A stretch of DNA of 47,904 nucleotides from Actinomycetes bacterium (GTDB lineage: Bacteria; Actinomycetota; Actinomycetes; Actinomycetales; Dermatophilaceae), in assembly GCA_023420415.1 (NCBI GenBank), contig JAEZWF010000006.1, forward strand, positions 1 to 47,904, written 5' to 3'. Shown here one piece after another: positions 24,383 through 33,216 of the stretch; within the stretch, counting starts at the first letter, position 1, and each line of letters begins with the position of its first letter. The translations under genes were made by a program, and so were the position numbers. Under the pieces are notes generated by a model. That model saw nothing but the letters and a program-made list of their open reading frames with translations. It had not been told where the DNA came from and made no database searches.

Positions 24383-25597
24383 GTGAGCGACAACGCAGTC
24401 GCCGAGAACGCCGCCGAATCGGCCGCGAACCCGACCCACGAGGACGAGGTCCTCGCCGAGCTGACGGCTCCGGTCCCCGAGGTGGGTGACGGCGGCCCCG
24501 AGATGGTGCAGCTGCTCACGCCCGAGGGCCAGCGCGTCGACAACACCGAGTACGACGAGTACGTCAAGGACCTCACCGACGAGGACCTGCGCGGCTTCTA
24601 CCGCGACCTCGTGCTCATCCGCCGGGTCGACGCCGAGGCCACCGCGCTCCAGCGCCAGGGCGAGCTCGGCATCTGGGCCAGCCTGCTCGGCCAGGAGGCC
24701 GCCCAGGTCGGCTCGGGTCGCGCGATGCGCCCGCAGGACTACGCCTTCCCGACCTACCGCGAGCACGGCGTCGCCTGGTGCCGCGGGGTCGACCCGCTCA
24801 ACCTGCTCGGCCTCTTCCGCGGGGTCAACCACGGTGGCTGGGACCCCAACGAGAAGAACTTCCACCTCTACACGATCGTCATCGGCGCCCAGACGCTGCA
24901 CGCCACCGGCTACGCCATGGGCATCCAGCGCGACGGCGACGTCGGCACCGGTGAGGAGGACCGCGACGCCGCGGTCATCGCCTACTTCGGTGACGGAGCC
25001 ACCGCCCAGGGTGACGTCAACGAGTCGTTCGTCTACGCCGCCGTCAACAACGCGCCGGTCGTGTTCTTCTGCCAGAACAACCAGTGGGCCATCTCCGAGC
25101 CCAACGAGCGCCAGACCCGCATCCCGCTCTACCAGCGGGCGCGCGGCTTCGGCTTCCCCGGTGTGCGGGTCGACGGCAACGACGTCCTTGCGGTGTATGC
25201 CGTGACGCAGCAGGCTTTGAACGCCGCCAGGTCGGGCCAGGGCCCGACCTTCATTGAGGCGTACACCTACCGCATGGGTGCGCACACGACGTCCGACGAC
25301 CCGACGAAGTACCGCGTGTCCGCCGAGGTGGAGGTGTGGAAGCACCGCGACCCGATCGAGCGGCTCAAGTCCTACCTCGTCCACGAGAAGAAGGCCGACC
25401 AGGACTTCTTCGACGCGGTCGACGCGGAGGCCGACGAGCTCGCGGCCCACGTCCGCGAGGGCTGCCTGTCGATGCCCGACCCCACCGGCGACTCGATGTT
25501 CGACCACATCTACGTCGAGGAGCACCCGGTCGTCGAGGCCGAGCGCAAGGAGTTCGCCGCCTACCACGCCGGCTTCGCCGAGGAGGGGGGTCACTGA
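24383..25597 (+). CDS. pdhA: 2-oxoacid dehydrogenase E1 component, alpha subunit (pyruvate or branched-chain type)
   Basis: A 404-residue thiamine-diphosphate enzyme. The ThDP motif runs GDGATAQGDVNESF to VFFCQNNQWAIS near residues 203-230, and DYAFPTYREHGVAWCRG marks the usual Tyr-Arg of the substrate channel. The N-terminal 40 residues are acidic (VSDNAVAENAAESAANPTHEDE). GTG 24383 has AAGGAG five bases ahead and is chosen over upstream candidates that would read through the hairpin. E1-alpha decarboxylates the oxoacid with E1-beta. Actinobacterial members are annotated either pyruvate dehydrogenase or BkdA; I cannot decide the substrate from sequence alone. Confidence 0.9.
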   Translation: MSDNAVAENAAESAANPTHEDEVLAELTAPVPEVGDGGPEMVQLLTPEGQRVDNTEYDEYVKDLTDEDLRGFYRDLVLIRRVDAEATALQRQGELGIWASLLGQEAAQVGSGRAMRPQDYAFPTYREHGVAWCRGVDPLNLLGLFRGVNHGGWDPNEKNFHLYTIVIGAQTLHATGYAMGIQRDGDVGTGEEDRDAAVIAYFGDGATAQGDVNESFVYAAVNNAPVVFFCQNNQWAISEPNERQTRIPLYQRARGFGFPGVRVDGNDVLAVYAVTQQALNAARSGQGPTFIEAYTYRMGAHTTSDDPTKYRVSAEVEVWKHRDPIERLKSYLVHEKKADQDFFDAVDAEADELAAHVREGCLSMPDPTGDSMFDHIYVEEHPVVEAERKEFAAYHAGFAEEGGH

Positions 25598-26571
25598 TGG
25601 CTACGCTCACGATCGCCAAGGGCATCAACAACGGCCTTCGTGCCGCCATGGAGCGCGACCCCAAGGTCGTCCTCATGGGTGAGGACATCGGCAAGCTCGG
25701 CGGTGTCTTCCGGGTCACCGAGGGGCTGCAGAAGGACTTCGGCGAGGACCGCGTCATCGACACCCCGCTCGCCGAGGCCGGCATCGTCGGCACCGCGATC
25801 GGTCTGGCCCTGCGCGGCTACCGGCCCGTGGTCGAGATCCAGTTCGACGGGTTCATCTACCCCGCGTTCGACCACATCATCAGCCAGGTCGCCAAGATGC
25901 GGGCCCGCTCGCTCGGCAAGGTCAAGCTGCCGATGGTCATCCGCATCCCCGTCGGTGGCGGCATCGGCGCGGTCGAGCACCACTCCGAGTCCAACGAGGC
26001 CTACTTCGCCCACACCGCCGGCCTCAAGGTCGTCTGCTGCTCCAACCCCGAGGACGCCTACTGGATGATCCAGCAGGCCATCGAGTCCGATGACCCGGTG
26101 CTGTTCTACGAACCCAAGCGCCGCTACTGGGACAAGGGTGAGGTCGACACCGACGCCGCGCCGCGAGACCTGTTGCGCGCCAACGTCGTTCGCGAGGGCA
26201 CCGACCTCACGCTGGTCGCCTACGGGCCCATGGTCAAGACCTGCCTGCAGGCCGCCGAGGCCGCGGAGTCCGAAGGCAAGAGCCTCGAGGTCATCGACCT
26301 GCGCTCGATGAGCCCCCTCGACCTGGACACCCTCAAGGCGTCCGCCGAGAAGACCGGTCGGGTCGTGGTCGTGCACGAGGCGCCGACGTTCCTCGGCATG
26401 GGTGCCGAGCTCGCAGCGCTGCTGCAGCAGGAGTGCTTCTACCACCTCGAGGCGCCGGTGATGCGGGTCGGCGGCTACAACCTGCCCTACCCGCCCAGCA
26501 AGCTCGAGGAGGAGTTCCTCCCCGACCTCGACCGCGTCCTCGACACCGTCGACCGCTCGCTGGCCTACTGA
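25597..26571 (+). CDS. pdhB: 2-oxoacid dehydrogenase E1 component, beta subunit
   Basis: A 324-residue partner of E1-alpha; its ATG (25597) shares one base with the TGA of E1-alpha (TGATG), so expression is coupled. MATLTIAKGINNGLRAAMERDPKVVLMGEDIGKLGGVFRVTEGL, VIDTPLAEAGIVGTAIGLALRGYRPVVEIQF and VGGYNLPYPPSKLEEEFLPD are family signatures; the C-terminal transketolase domain is complete. Alpha2-beta2 E1 decarboxylates the oxoacid and hands the acyl group to the lipoyl arm of E2. A ribosome-binding site overlaps the end of the alpha gene (GAGGAGGGG). Confidence 0.93.
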   Translation: MATLTIAKGINNGLRAAMERDPKVVLMGEDIGKLGGVFRVTEGLQKDFGEDRVIDTPLAEAGIVGTAIGLALRGYRPVVEIQFDGFIYPAFDHIISQVAKMRARSLGKVKLPMVIRIPVGGGIGAVEHHSESNEAYFAHTAGLKVVCCSNPEDAYWMIQQAIESDDPVLFYEPKRRYWDKGEVDTDAAPRDLLRANVVREGTDLTLVAYGPMVKTCLQAAEAAESEGKSLEVIDLRSMSPLDLDTLKASAEKTGRVVVVHEAPTFLGMGAELAALLQQECFYHLEAPVMRVGGYNLPYPPSKLEEEFLPDLDRVLDTVDRSLAY

Positions 26572-26602
26572 GCCACCTGACCGAAAGAGGCTGCGAATAC
26601 CC

Positions 26603-28120
26603 ATGTCAGTCAAGGAGTTCAAGCTTCCCGACCCGGGTGAGGGCCTGACCGAGGCCGAGATCGTCACCTGGAACGTCAAGGTCGGCGACACCGTCAAGGT
26701 CAACGACATCGTGGTCGAGATCGAGACCGCGAAGTCGCTCGTCGAGCTGCCCGTGCCGTTCGCCGGCACCGTCACGGCCCTGCTCGTCGACGAGGGCGCG
26801 ACCGTCGAGGTCGGCACCCCGATCATCGCGGTCGACACCGGTGGCGGCGCCGGCGCCAGTGCGCCCACCACGGTCCAGGACGCGCCCGCCGAGGGCCCGG
26901 TGGAGCCGGGCCTCGAGGGCAGCCCTGCGCCCAAGCTCGCGGCCGAGGTCGCCGCGGCCCAGGCCGAGGAGGAGATCGAGGAGGGCAAGATCGGCGGCAC
27001 CACGTCGACCGGTCGCACCGCCGTCCTCGTCGGCTACGGCGTCAAGCAGACCGAGGCCAAGCGCCGCCCGCGCAAGGGCAGTGCCGCGCCCGAGGCACCT
27101 ACTGCTGCACCGACGGCACCGGCTGCACCCGCTGCTCCGTCCGCCGCCCCGGCGCCTGCTGCACCCGCGTCCCCTGCTGGCGGGGCTCGCGCCCTGGCGA
27201 AGCCGCCGGTGCGCAAGCTGGCCAAGGACCTCGGGGTCGACCTCGGCTCCGTCACGGGCTCCGGTGAGGGTGGCATCGTCACCCGCGCCGATGTCGAGGC
27301 GTATGCCGCGGGCGGCGGCTCCCAGCCCGCCGGCACCTCGGGTGACGCGGCCGCCGCAACCGGCGACGCGGCATACGTGGCCCCCGTCTTTGCGCAGTCC
27401 GGCGAGCGCGAGACGCGGGTACCGATCAAGGGCGTCCGCAAGATGACGGCGCAGGCCATGGTCAACAGCGCGTTCACCGCGCCGCACGTCACCGAGTGGG
27501 TGACGGTCGACGCGACGGCCACGATGGAGCTCGTCGAGCGGCTGAAGAAGGACCGTGAGTTCCGCGACGTCAAGGTCACGCCGCTGCTGGTTCTGGCCAA
27601 GGCGATGACGGTCGCGATCCGCCGCCACCCGCAGATCAACGCGACGTGGGACGAGGCCGCGCAGGAGATCGTGGTCAAGAACTACGTCAACCTCGGCATC
27701 GCCGCCGCCACCCCGCGCGGGCTCATCGTGCCGAACGTCAAGGACGCCGACCGCATGTCGATGCGCCAGCTCGCCGAGGCGATCAGCGCCCTCACCGCGA
27801 CGGCACGAGAAGGGCGCACCCAGCCGGCCGACATGTCCGGCGGCACGATCACGATCACCAACGTCGGCGTCTTCGGTGTCGACACCGGCACCCCGATCAT
27901 CAACCCGGGCGAGTCGGCGATCCTCGCGTTCGGTGCGATCCGTCGTCAGCCGTGGGTCGTCGAGCAGGCCGACGGCACCGAGACGATCGAGCCGCGCTGG
28001 GTCACCCAGCTGGCGCTGTCGTTCGACCACCGGCTCATCGACGGCGAGCTCGGCAGCAAGTTCATCGCCGACGTGGGCGCGATTCTCGCCGACCCGGCCC
28101 GCGGCCTCGTCTGGGGCTGA
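26603..28120 (+). CDS. pdhC: 2-oxoacid dehydrogenase E2 (dihydrolipoyl acyltransferase)
   Basis: A 505-residue three-domain core enzyme: lipoyl domain at residues 1-80 with the lipoylated Lys44 in EIETAKSLVELP, a flexible Ala/Pro-rich linker (KGSAAPEAPTAAPTAPA), a peripheral-subunit-binding domain at about 198-234 (ALAKPPVRKLAKDLGVDLGSV), another Ala/Gly linker, and the catalytic domain ending with LSFDHRLIDGELG, in which the His near residue 475 and Asp are catalytic. It transfers the acyl group to CoA. No E3 is visible, so the shared lipoamide dehydrogenase must be encoded elsewhere. AAAGAGG lies ahead of ATG 26603. It ends at a hairpin facing the convergent GH65 gene. Confidence 0.94.
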   Translation: MSVKEFKLPDPGEGLTEAEIVTWNVKVGDTVKVNDIVVEIETAKSLVELPVPFAGTVTALLVDEGATVEVGTPIIAVDTGGGAGASAPTTVQDAPAEGPVEPGLEGSPAPKLAAEVAAAQAEEEIEEGKIGGTTSTGRTAVLVGYGVKQTEAKRRPRKGSAAPEAPTAAPTAPAAPAAPSAAPAPAAPASPAGGARALAKPPVRKLAKDLGVDLGSVTGSGEGGIVTRADVEAYAAGGGSQPAGTSGDAAAATGDAAYVAPVFAQSGERETRVPIKGVRKMTAQAMVNSAFTAPHVTEWVTVDATATMELVERLKKDREFRDVKVTPLLVLAKAMTVAIRRHPQINATWDEAAQEIVVKNYVNLGIAAATPRGLIVPNVKDADRMSMRQLAEAISALTATAREGRTQPADMSGGTITITNVGVFGVDTGTPIINPGESAILAFGAIRRQPWVVEQADGTETIEPRWVTQLALSFDHRLIDGELGSKFIADVGAILADPARGLVWG

Positions 28121-28137
28121 CCGGCAGCTGAACTCCT

Positions 28138-28181
28138 GCGGGATGCCAGAGGCGCGAAGTGCTGCGCCCCTGGCATCCCGC
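28138..28181. terminator. Probable bidirectional terminator between convergent genes
   Basis: GCGGGATGCCAGAGGCGC pairs with GCGCCCCTGGCATCCCGC around an eight-base loop: 18 positions with a single mismatch. It lies between the E2 stop at 28120 and the GH65 stop at 28225, the place expected for termination of both. No clear U-run follows; GC-rich actinobacterial terminators often lack one. Confidence 0.75.
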
Positions 28182-28224
28182 AACTGCGTCCCGCAGCCGC
28201 ATGCCGCGACCGCATCGCCGTGAA

Positions 28225-30783
28225 TCAGCTGGGCTTGGCGTCCCGGCCGTTGCTGCTGTTGCCATTGCCCCCGGTGCCGCGGCGGCGCACCGTCGGATCC
28301 GGCACCCCGGCCGTGTAGACCATGTCGTGCTCGTCACTCGACCCGACCAGGGGCATGCTGCCTAGCTGGCGGTCGATGTGCGGTCCCTGGTCGGCGAGCG
28401 GCACCACGGTCGGCGAGCCCGACTGCACGGCATACTCCTCGCCGCGCACCTTGACGGTGGTGTCAGGCCCCTCGCGCAACGTGAAGGTGATCGACTCCGG
28501 GCGCACCTCGACCAGCAGCTTCGACCCGTGGTGCGCCATGCGGAAGGCGAGGCGCGGCCACTGCACCGGCAGCCGCGGGTCGAACGTCAGCGTGCCGTTG
28601 TAGTCGCGCATCCCGCCGAACCCGTAGACCAGGCAGTTCCACACGCCACCGGTCGAGGCGATGTGCACGCCGTCGGGGGTGTTGCCGTGCAGGTTGGCGA
28701 GGTCGACGAAGAGCCCGGCGTAGAAGTACTTCAGGGCCAGGTCGCGATAGCCCACCTCGGCCGCGATGATCGACTGCACCACCGCCGACAACGTCGAGTC
28801 GCCGGTCGTGATCGGGTCGTAGTACTCGAAGTCGGCGCGCTTCTGGTCACGCGTGAAGTCGTTGCCCTGCAACACCAGCGCCGCCACGACGTCGGCCTGC
28901 TTGAGCACCTGGAACCGGTAGATCACCAGCGGGTGGTAGTGCAGCATGAGTGGCCGCTTCTCGCGCGGTGTCGCGGCGAGGTCCCACACCTCCCGCTCGA
29001 GGAAGTGCTGGTCCTGCGGGTGCACGCGCAGCGCGAAGTCGTACGGGACGTACATGCCGTCCGCGCAGTTGCCCCACTCGTCCGGCTCGTCCGGGTCGAG
29101 GTCCAGCTCCTGGCTGATCCGCTCGAACGCGAGTGGGTGGTCGGCCGCGATCTTCTCGCACCACCGCTTGGCCTGGCGCAGGTTGTCGCGCGCCATGACG
29201 TTGGTGAACAGGTTGTTGTTGACCACGGTCGTGTACTCGTCCGGCCCGGTGACGCCGTGGATCTGGAACGTCGGCTCACCGTTGCGGTTGAGCCAGAACC
29301 CGAGGTCGGCCCACATCCGCGCCGTCTCGATGAGGATCTCGAGCCCGCCGTGGAGCATGAAGTCCTCGTCGCCGGTGGCGTTGACGTACTTGTTGATGGC
29401 GTAGGCGATGTCGGCGTCGATGTGGAACTGCGCGGTGCCGGCCGCGTAGTAGGCCGACGCCTCCTCCCCGTTGATGGTGCGCCACGGGAAGAGCGCACCC
29501 TGCTGGGACAGCTCGCGTGCACGCTGCCGCGCCTTGGGCAGCATGTGGTACCTGAACCGCAGCGCCCCGCGGGTCACCCACGGGCTGGTGTAGTCGAAGA
29601 ACGGCAGGACGTAGACCTCGGTGTCCCAGAAGTAGTGGCCCTCGTACCCCGACCCGGTCACGCCCTTGGCCGGGATCCCGAGCTGCTCGACCCGCATCGA
29701 CGCGGCCGCGAGCTGGAACAGGTTCCACCGGATCGCCTGCTGCAGCGCCGGGTGGTCGGCCACCTCGACGTCGGAGTCCGCCCAGAACCGGTCGAGGAAG
29801 CGGCGCTGCTCGGCGAAGCACTCCTGCACGCCCTCCTCGCGGACCCGATCGAGGGTGCGCCGGCAGCGGTCGACCAGCTCGCGGGTCGGCACCCCCCGAG
29901 AGGAGTGGTATGCCGCGACCTTGGTGATGCGGATCGGCACACCTTTGCGGGCGCGGACGCGGTAGACCTTCTTGGCCACGTCCTCCTCGGCGTGCGACAG
30001 CTCCTCGAACTCGTTCTCGGTCCGGATCTCGTGGTCGACCCCGACCGCGATCGTCATGCCGGAGTGCGCGGCCCGGTAGGCCAGCACGATCCGCCGGTCG
30101 CTGCTCCAGTGGCTCTGGGGGATCAGCACCCGTTCGGACAGGACGCTGCCCTTGCGCGGGTCGAAGCCGGCACCCATCGCGTCGGCGGACGCGTGGTACT
30201 CGTCCGTGCCGTCCTGGCGGTTGAGGACCTGGGAGGAGATGGCCACCGGGGCGTCGCCGTCGAGCAGCGTGACGTCGAACGTCATCACGGCGAGGTGCCG
30301 CTGCTCGAACGACACCATGCGCCTGGACTCCACCAGCACGCGCTGCCCGGACGGCATGCGCCACACCAGCTCGCGCCGCAGCACGCCGTCGCGGAAGTCC
30401 AGCGTGCGCGAGTAGTCGTCGAGGTCGGCGATCGAGAGCAGCAGCGGTTCGTCGTCGACGTAGAGCTTGATCGTCTTGACGTCGGGCACGTTGACCGTGG
30501 TCTGCCCGGTGCGGGCGAACCCGAAGGCCTCCTCGGCGTGCCGGATCTGCCAGGTCTCGTGGAACCCGTTGATGTAGGTGCCGTGGAGGTAGGTGTCGCG
30601 CCCCTCCTCGACGTTGCCGCGCATGCCGAGGTAACCGTTGCCGACTGCGAAGATCGTCTCGGTCGTGCCGAGGTCGTCGGTCGTGTAACGGGTCTCCGTC
30701 AGCCCCCACTCGTCGATCGGGAACCGGCCGCGGTCCAGCGGATCTGCCTGTGCCGCAAGGGATTCCGGACCCGGGGAGGTCAT
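28225..30783 (-). CDS. Glycoside hydrolase family 65 disaccharide phosphorylase (maltose/trehalose/kojibiose type)
   Basis: An 852-residue enzyme. The catalytic acid region is GVTGPDEYTTVVNNNLFTNV, with Glu516 as general acid; the N-terminal beta-sandwich (ETRYTTDDLGTTETIFAVGNGYLGMRGN) and EGHYFWDTEVYVLPFFDYT, AKRWCEKI and KKRADFEYYDP fit GH65. It would split an alpha-linked glucose disaccharide with phosphate to give beta-glucose 1-phosphate plus glucose. Which disaccharide is not clear. ATG 30783 overlaps the TGA of the upstream beta-phosphoglucomutase by four bases (ATGA). The C-terminal tail (DPTVRRRGTGGNGNSSNGRDAKPS) is low-complexity. Confidence 0.93.
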   Translation of the reverse strand: MTSPGPESLAAQADPLDRGRFPIDEWGLTETRYTTDDLGTTETIFAVGNGYLGMRGNVEEGRDTYLHGTYINGFHETWQIRHAEEAFGFARTGQTTVNVPDVKTIKLYVDDEPLLLSIADLDDYSRTLDFRDGVLRRELVWRMPSGQRVLVESRRMVSFEQRHLAVMTFDVTLLDGDAPVAISSQVLNRQDGTDEYHASADAMGAGFDPRKGSVLSERVLIPQSHWSSDRRIVLAYRAAHSGMTIAVGVDHEIRTENEFEELSHAEEDVAKKVYRVRARKGVPIRITKVAAYHSSRGVPTRELVDRCRRTLDRVREEGVQECFAEQRRFLDRFWADSDVEVADHPALQQAIRWNLFQLAAASMRVEQLGIPAKGVTGSGYEGHYFWDTEVYVLPFFDYTSPWVTRGALRFRYHMLPKARQRARELSQQGALFPWRTINGEEASAYYAAGTAQFHIDADIAYAINKYVNATGDEDFMLHGGLEILIETARMWADLGFWLNRNGEPTFQIHGVTGPDEYTTVVNNNLFTNVMARDNLRQAKRWCEKIAADHPLAFERISQELDLDPDEPDEWGNCADGMYVPYDFALRVHPQDQHFLEREVWDLAATPREKRPLMLHYHPLVIYRFQVLKQADVVAALVLQGNDFTRDQKRADFEYYDPITTGDSTLSAVVQSIIAAEVGYRDLALKYFYAGLFVDLANLHGNTPDGVHIASTGGVWNCLVYGFGGMRDYNGTLTFDPRLPVQWPRLAFRMAHHGSKLLVEVRPESITFTLREGPDTTVKVRGEEYAVQSGSPTVVPLADQGPHIDRQLGSMPLVGSSDEHDMVYTAGVPDPTVRRRGTGGNGNSSNGRDAKPS

Positions 30784-31508
30784 GCGATCTCCTCGAGGTC
30801 GCGCACGACGACGTCGGCGCCCTGGTCGAGCAGCTCCTGCTCGCCCGCGCCCCGGTCGACACCGACGACGAGGCCGAAGTCCCCGGCCCGCCCCGCGGCA
30901 ACACCCGAGAGTGCGTCCTCGAGCACGACGGCACGCTCCTTCGTGACGCCGAGCTGGTCCGCGGCATACAGGAACGTCTGCGGGGATGGCTTGCCCTGCA
31001 ACGACTCTCGCGCGGCGACAGCCCCGTCGACGACGACCTCGAACCGGTCCGCCAGCCCGGCCGCCTCGAGCACGGCTGGGGCGTTGCGCGAGGAGGAGAC
31101 CACGGCGACCTTGGTGCCACGCGCGGCGAGCGCGTCGAGCAGGCGCACCGACCCGGCATACGGCTGCACGCCCTCCTCGGCGAGGATCTGCGCGAAGACG
31201 ACGTTCTTGCGGTTGCCGAGCCCGCTCACGGTCTCCTGCGACGGGTCGTCGTCGGGTGACCCCTCGGCCAGCTCGATGCCGCGCGACGCGAGCATCGAGC
31301 GGACGCCGTCGTAGCGCGGCTTGCCGTCGATGTGGGCGAAGTAGTCCTGCGTCGTGTAGCCGGGGACCTCCGGGTGGGAAGCGGCGAGGTAGTCGCTGAA
31401 CATCCGCTCCCACGCGCGCATGTGCACGTCGGCGGTCGGCGTCAGGACCCCGTCGAGGTCGAACAGTGCGGCGTCGTAGTCATCCCACGTGACATCGCTC
31501 GATTTCAC
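30780..31508 (-). CDS. pgmB: HAD-family beta-phosphoglucomutase-like hydrolase
   Basis: A 242-residue HAD phosphatase-superfamily protein. Motif I is ALFDLDGVLTPTADVH with the nucleophile and general-acid Asp pair, motif II is VAVVSSSRNAPAVLEAAGL, motif III includes the Lys of GKPSPQTFLYAA, and motif IV is VVLEDALSGVAAG. The cap domain includes the region DYFAHIDGKPRYDGVRSML. Next to GH65 it almost certainly converts beta-glucose 1-phosphate to glucose 6-phosphate, completing disaccharide use. GTG 31508 is my start, in the sequence VKSSDVTWDDYDAALFDLDG; alternative starts further in are possible. Confidence 0.9.
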   Translation of the reverse strand: MKSSDVTWDDYDAALFDLDGVLTPTADVHMRAWERMFSDYLAASHPEVPGYTTQDYFAHIDGKPRYDGVRSMLASRGIELAEGSPDDDPSQETVSGLGNRKNVVFAQILAEEGVQPYAGSVRLLDALAARGTKVAVVSSSRNAPAVLEAAGLADRFEVVVDGAVAARESLQGKPSPQTFLYAADQLGVTKERAVVLEDALSGVAAGRAGDFGLVVGVDRGAGEQELLDQGADVVVRDLEEIA

Positions 31509-31578
31509 GCTTACCGAGGGTAGGGCACAGGCCCCGCACGCTGCGAAACGACAGCGCAGCGATGCCCCACTCGTGCCC

Positions 31579-32286
31579 CTACTCGTCGCCGCGCAGCGTG
31601 AACGAGCGCAGCCGGTCGCCGGCGAACCACACCGCGCCCACGGTGACGAGGACGGCGGCCACGACGGCATACCCCATCCCGAGGTCCTCACCGGTGATGG
31701 ACGGGCTGATCCGGGCGGCGACCTCGCGCCCCCACGCACCGATCGAGACCCAGCGGATGCCGTCGAGGACCGAGCTGAGGACGCCCTCCCAGAGCAGCGC
31801 GAAGAGCAGCCCGACGACGACCGCGTGCCGCGTGAACGCCGCGAGCCCGAGGAAGAGCGCCGTGTATGCCGTGCCCGCGACGGCCGCGCCGACGCCCCAG
31901 GCGAGTGCCCGGCGCAGGTCGGAGCCGTCGAGGACCACCCCGGCGACGAACAGGGGCAGCACGCCGAGGAGCAGCGTCGCCGCCCACGCCACGACGAACT
32001 TGCTGACCGCGATCCGGTGGCGGCTGATCGGTTTGCTGAGCAGGTAGACGATCGACCCGTCGTCGACCTCCGGGCCGAGGACGGCGGTGGCCGCGAGCAG
32101 GGCGACGAGGGGCAGGGCGAGGGTGAACGCCAGCTCGGTGACGGCGTCGTACCCGGCCGGGTCGTCGGTGAGCAACCGCACCACGACGGCGAGGACGAGC
32201 AGCACGGCGGGGATGAGGACGAGCACCAGGCCACGGCGTCGACCGATCAGGGCCTGGGTCGACAGTCGGGCGATCGTGGCGTTCAT
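31579..32286 (-). CDS. ABC-2 type transporter permease
   Basis: A 235-residue membrane protein with about six helices: GLVLVLIPAVLLVLAVVVRLL at the start, then LAFTLALPLVALLAATAVLG, and VVVGLLFALLWEG near the centre. PEVDDGSIVYLLSKPISRHRIAVSKFVVAW is the typical intracellular loop of ABC-2 permeases. The start ATG 32286 overlaps the stop of its ATP-binding partner by four bases (ATGA), so the two are made together. Substrate unknown; neither subunit shows drug-specific features. Confidence 0.85.
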   Translation of the reverse strand: MNATIARLSTQALIGRRRGLVLVLIPAVLLVLAVVVRLLTDDPAGYDAVTELAFTLALPLVALLAATAVLGPEVDDGSIVYLLSKPISRHRIAVSKFVVAWAATLLLGVLPLFVAGVVLDGSDLRRALAWGVGAAVAGTAYTALFLGLAAFTRHAVVVGLLFALLWEGVLSSVLDGIRWVSIGAWGREVAARISPSITGEDLGMGYAVVAAVLVTVGAVWFAGDRLRSFTLRGDE

Positions 32287-33203
32287 GCCTGGCCTCCCAC
32301 GAGGTAGGAGAAGACGCTCTCGAGTGACTCGTCGGTGGGCATCAGCTCGAGCACCCGGATGCCGTGCTGGCGCGCCACCTGCGGCAACCGCACCGTGAAG
32401 GAGCCGAAGTCCGCGACCGACACGTCGACGCCGCCACCGCGGCGCAGGGAGACGGCGACCACGGAGGGTTCGGCGATGAGTGCGGCGGCGAGGGCGCGGT
32501 CGTCGTCGGCGGTGACGACGTACTGGACGGGGCGGTCGGTCATCAGCCGGCGGATCTGCCCGAAGTCACCCGACGCCGCGTGCCGCCCCGACACGACCAC
32601 CTCGATCTGCCGGGCCACCTGCTCGACCTCCTCGAGGATGTGCGAGCTGAACAGCACCGTCCGCCCCTGCGCGCCCATCCGGCGCAGGAGGGTCATGAGG
32701 TGGAGCCGTTGGCGTGGGTCGACGCCGTTGAAGGGCTCGTCGAGCAGGAGCACCGCGGGGTCGTGCACGAGAGCGGAGGCGAGCTTGACCCGCTGCCGCA
32801 TTCCCTTGGAGTACGTGCCGATTCGCCGCCCGGCCGGCTCGGTCATCTCGACGATTTCGAGGGCGCGCTCGGCGGCGGCGCCCGCGTCGGCCAACCCGTG
32901 CAGCTCGGCGTTCGCCAGGACGAACTGGCGCCCGGTGAGGTAGCCGAAGCTGAGCTCGCGCTCGGGCACGAGCCCGATGAGCCGATAGGCGTCGGTATGC
33001 CGCCAGATCGGCTGGCCGTCGAGGGTCACCGTCCCTGCCGAGGGGGCGAGGAAGCCGGACATGAGGGCGATGAGGGTCGTCTTGCCGGCACCGTTGGGGC
33101 CGAGGAGGCCGGTGACGCCGGGGCGCACGGTCATCGAGATGCCGTTGACGGCGACGACGTTGCCGTACCACCGCGACGCGCGGTCGATGGTGAGGGTGCT
33201 CAT
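32283..33203 (-). CDS. ABC transporter ATP-binding protein
   Basis: A 306-residue ATPase. Walker A is LLGPNGAGKTTL, the signature is YSKGMRQRVKLASALV (a K in place of the second G of the LSGGQ core, as in many ABC-2 export ATPases), and Walker B is VLLLDEPFNGVDP, with the H-loop SSHILEEV. The C-terminal 80 residues are the extension seen in exporters of this class. It follows the second permease by 13 bases and belongs to the same run of four ABC genes. Confidence 0.92.
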   Translation of the reverse strand: MSTLTIDRASRWYGNVVAVNGISMTVRPGVTGLLGPNGAGKTTLIALMSGFLAPSAGTVTLDGQPIWRHTDAYRLIGLVPERELSFGYLTGRQFVLANAELHGLADAGAAAERALEIVEMTEPAGRRIGTYSKGMRQRVKLASALVHDPAVLLLDEPFNGVDPRQRLHLMTLLRRMGAQGRTVLFSSHILEEVEQVARQIEVVVSGRHAASGDFGQIRRLMTDRPVQYVVTADDDRALAAALIAEPSVVAVSLRRGGGVDVSVADFGSFTVRLPQVARQHGIRVLELMPTDESLESVFSYLVGGQA

Positions 33204-33216
33204 CGCTTCGCCCCCT

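Noticed and set aside
30741..30770. TGCCTGTGCCGCAAGGGATTCC resembles 6597-6619 and could be a second dispersed repeat
   Set aside because: Only two loose matches were found and both lie in coding sequence; not enough to call a family.
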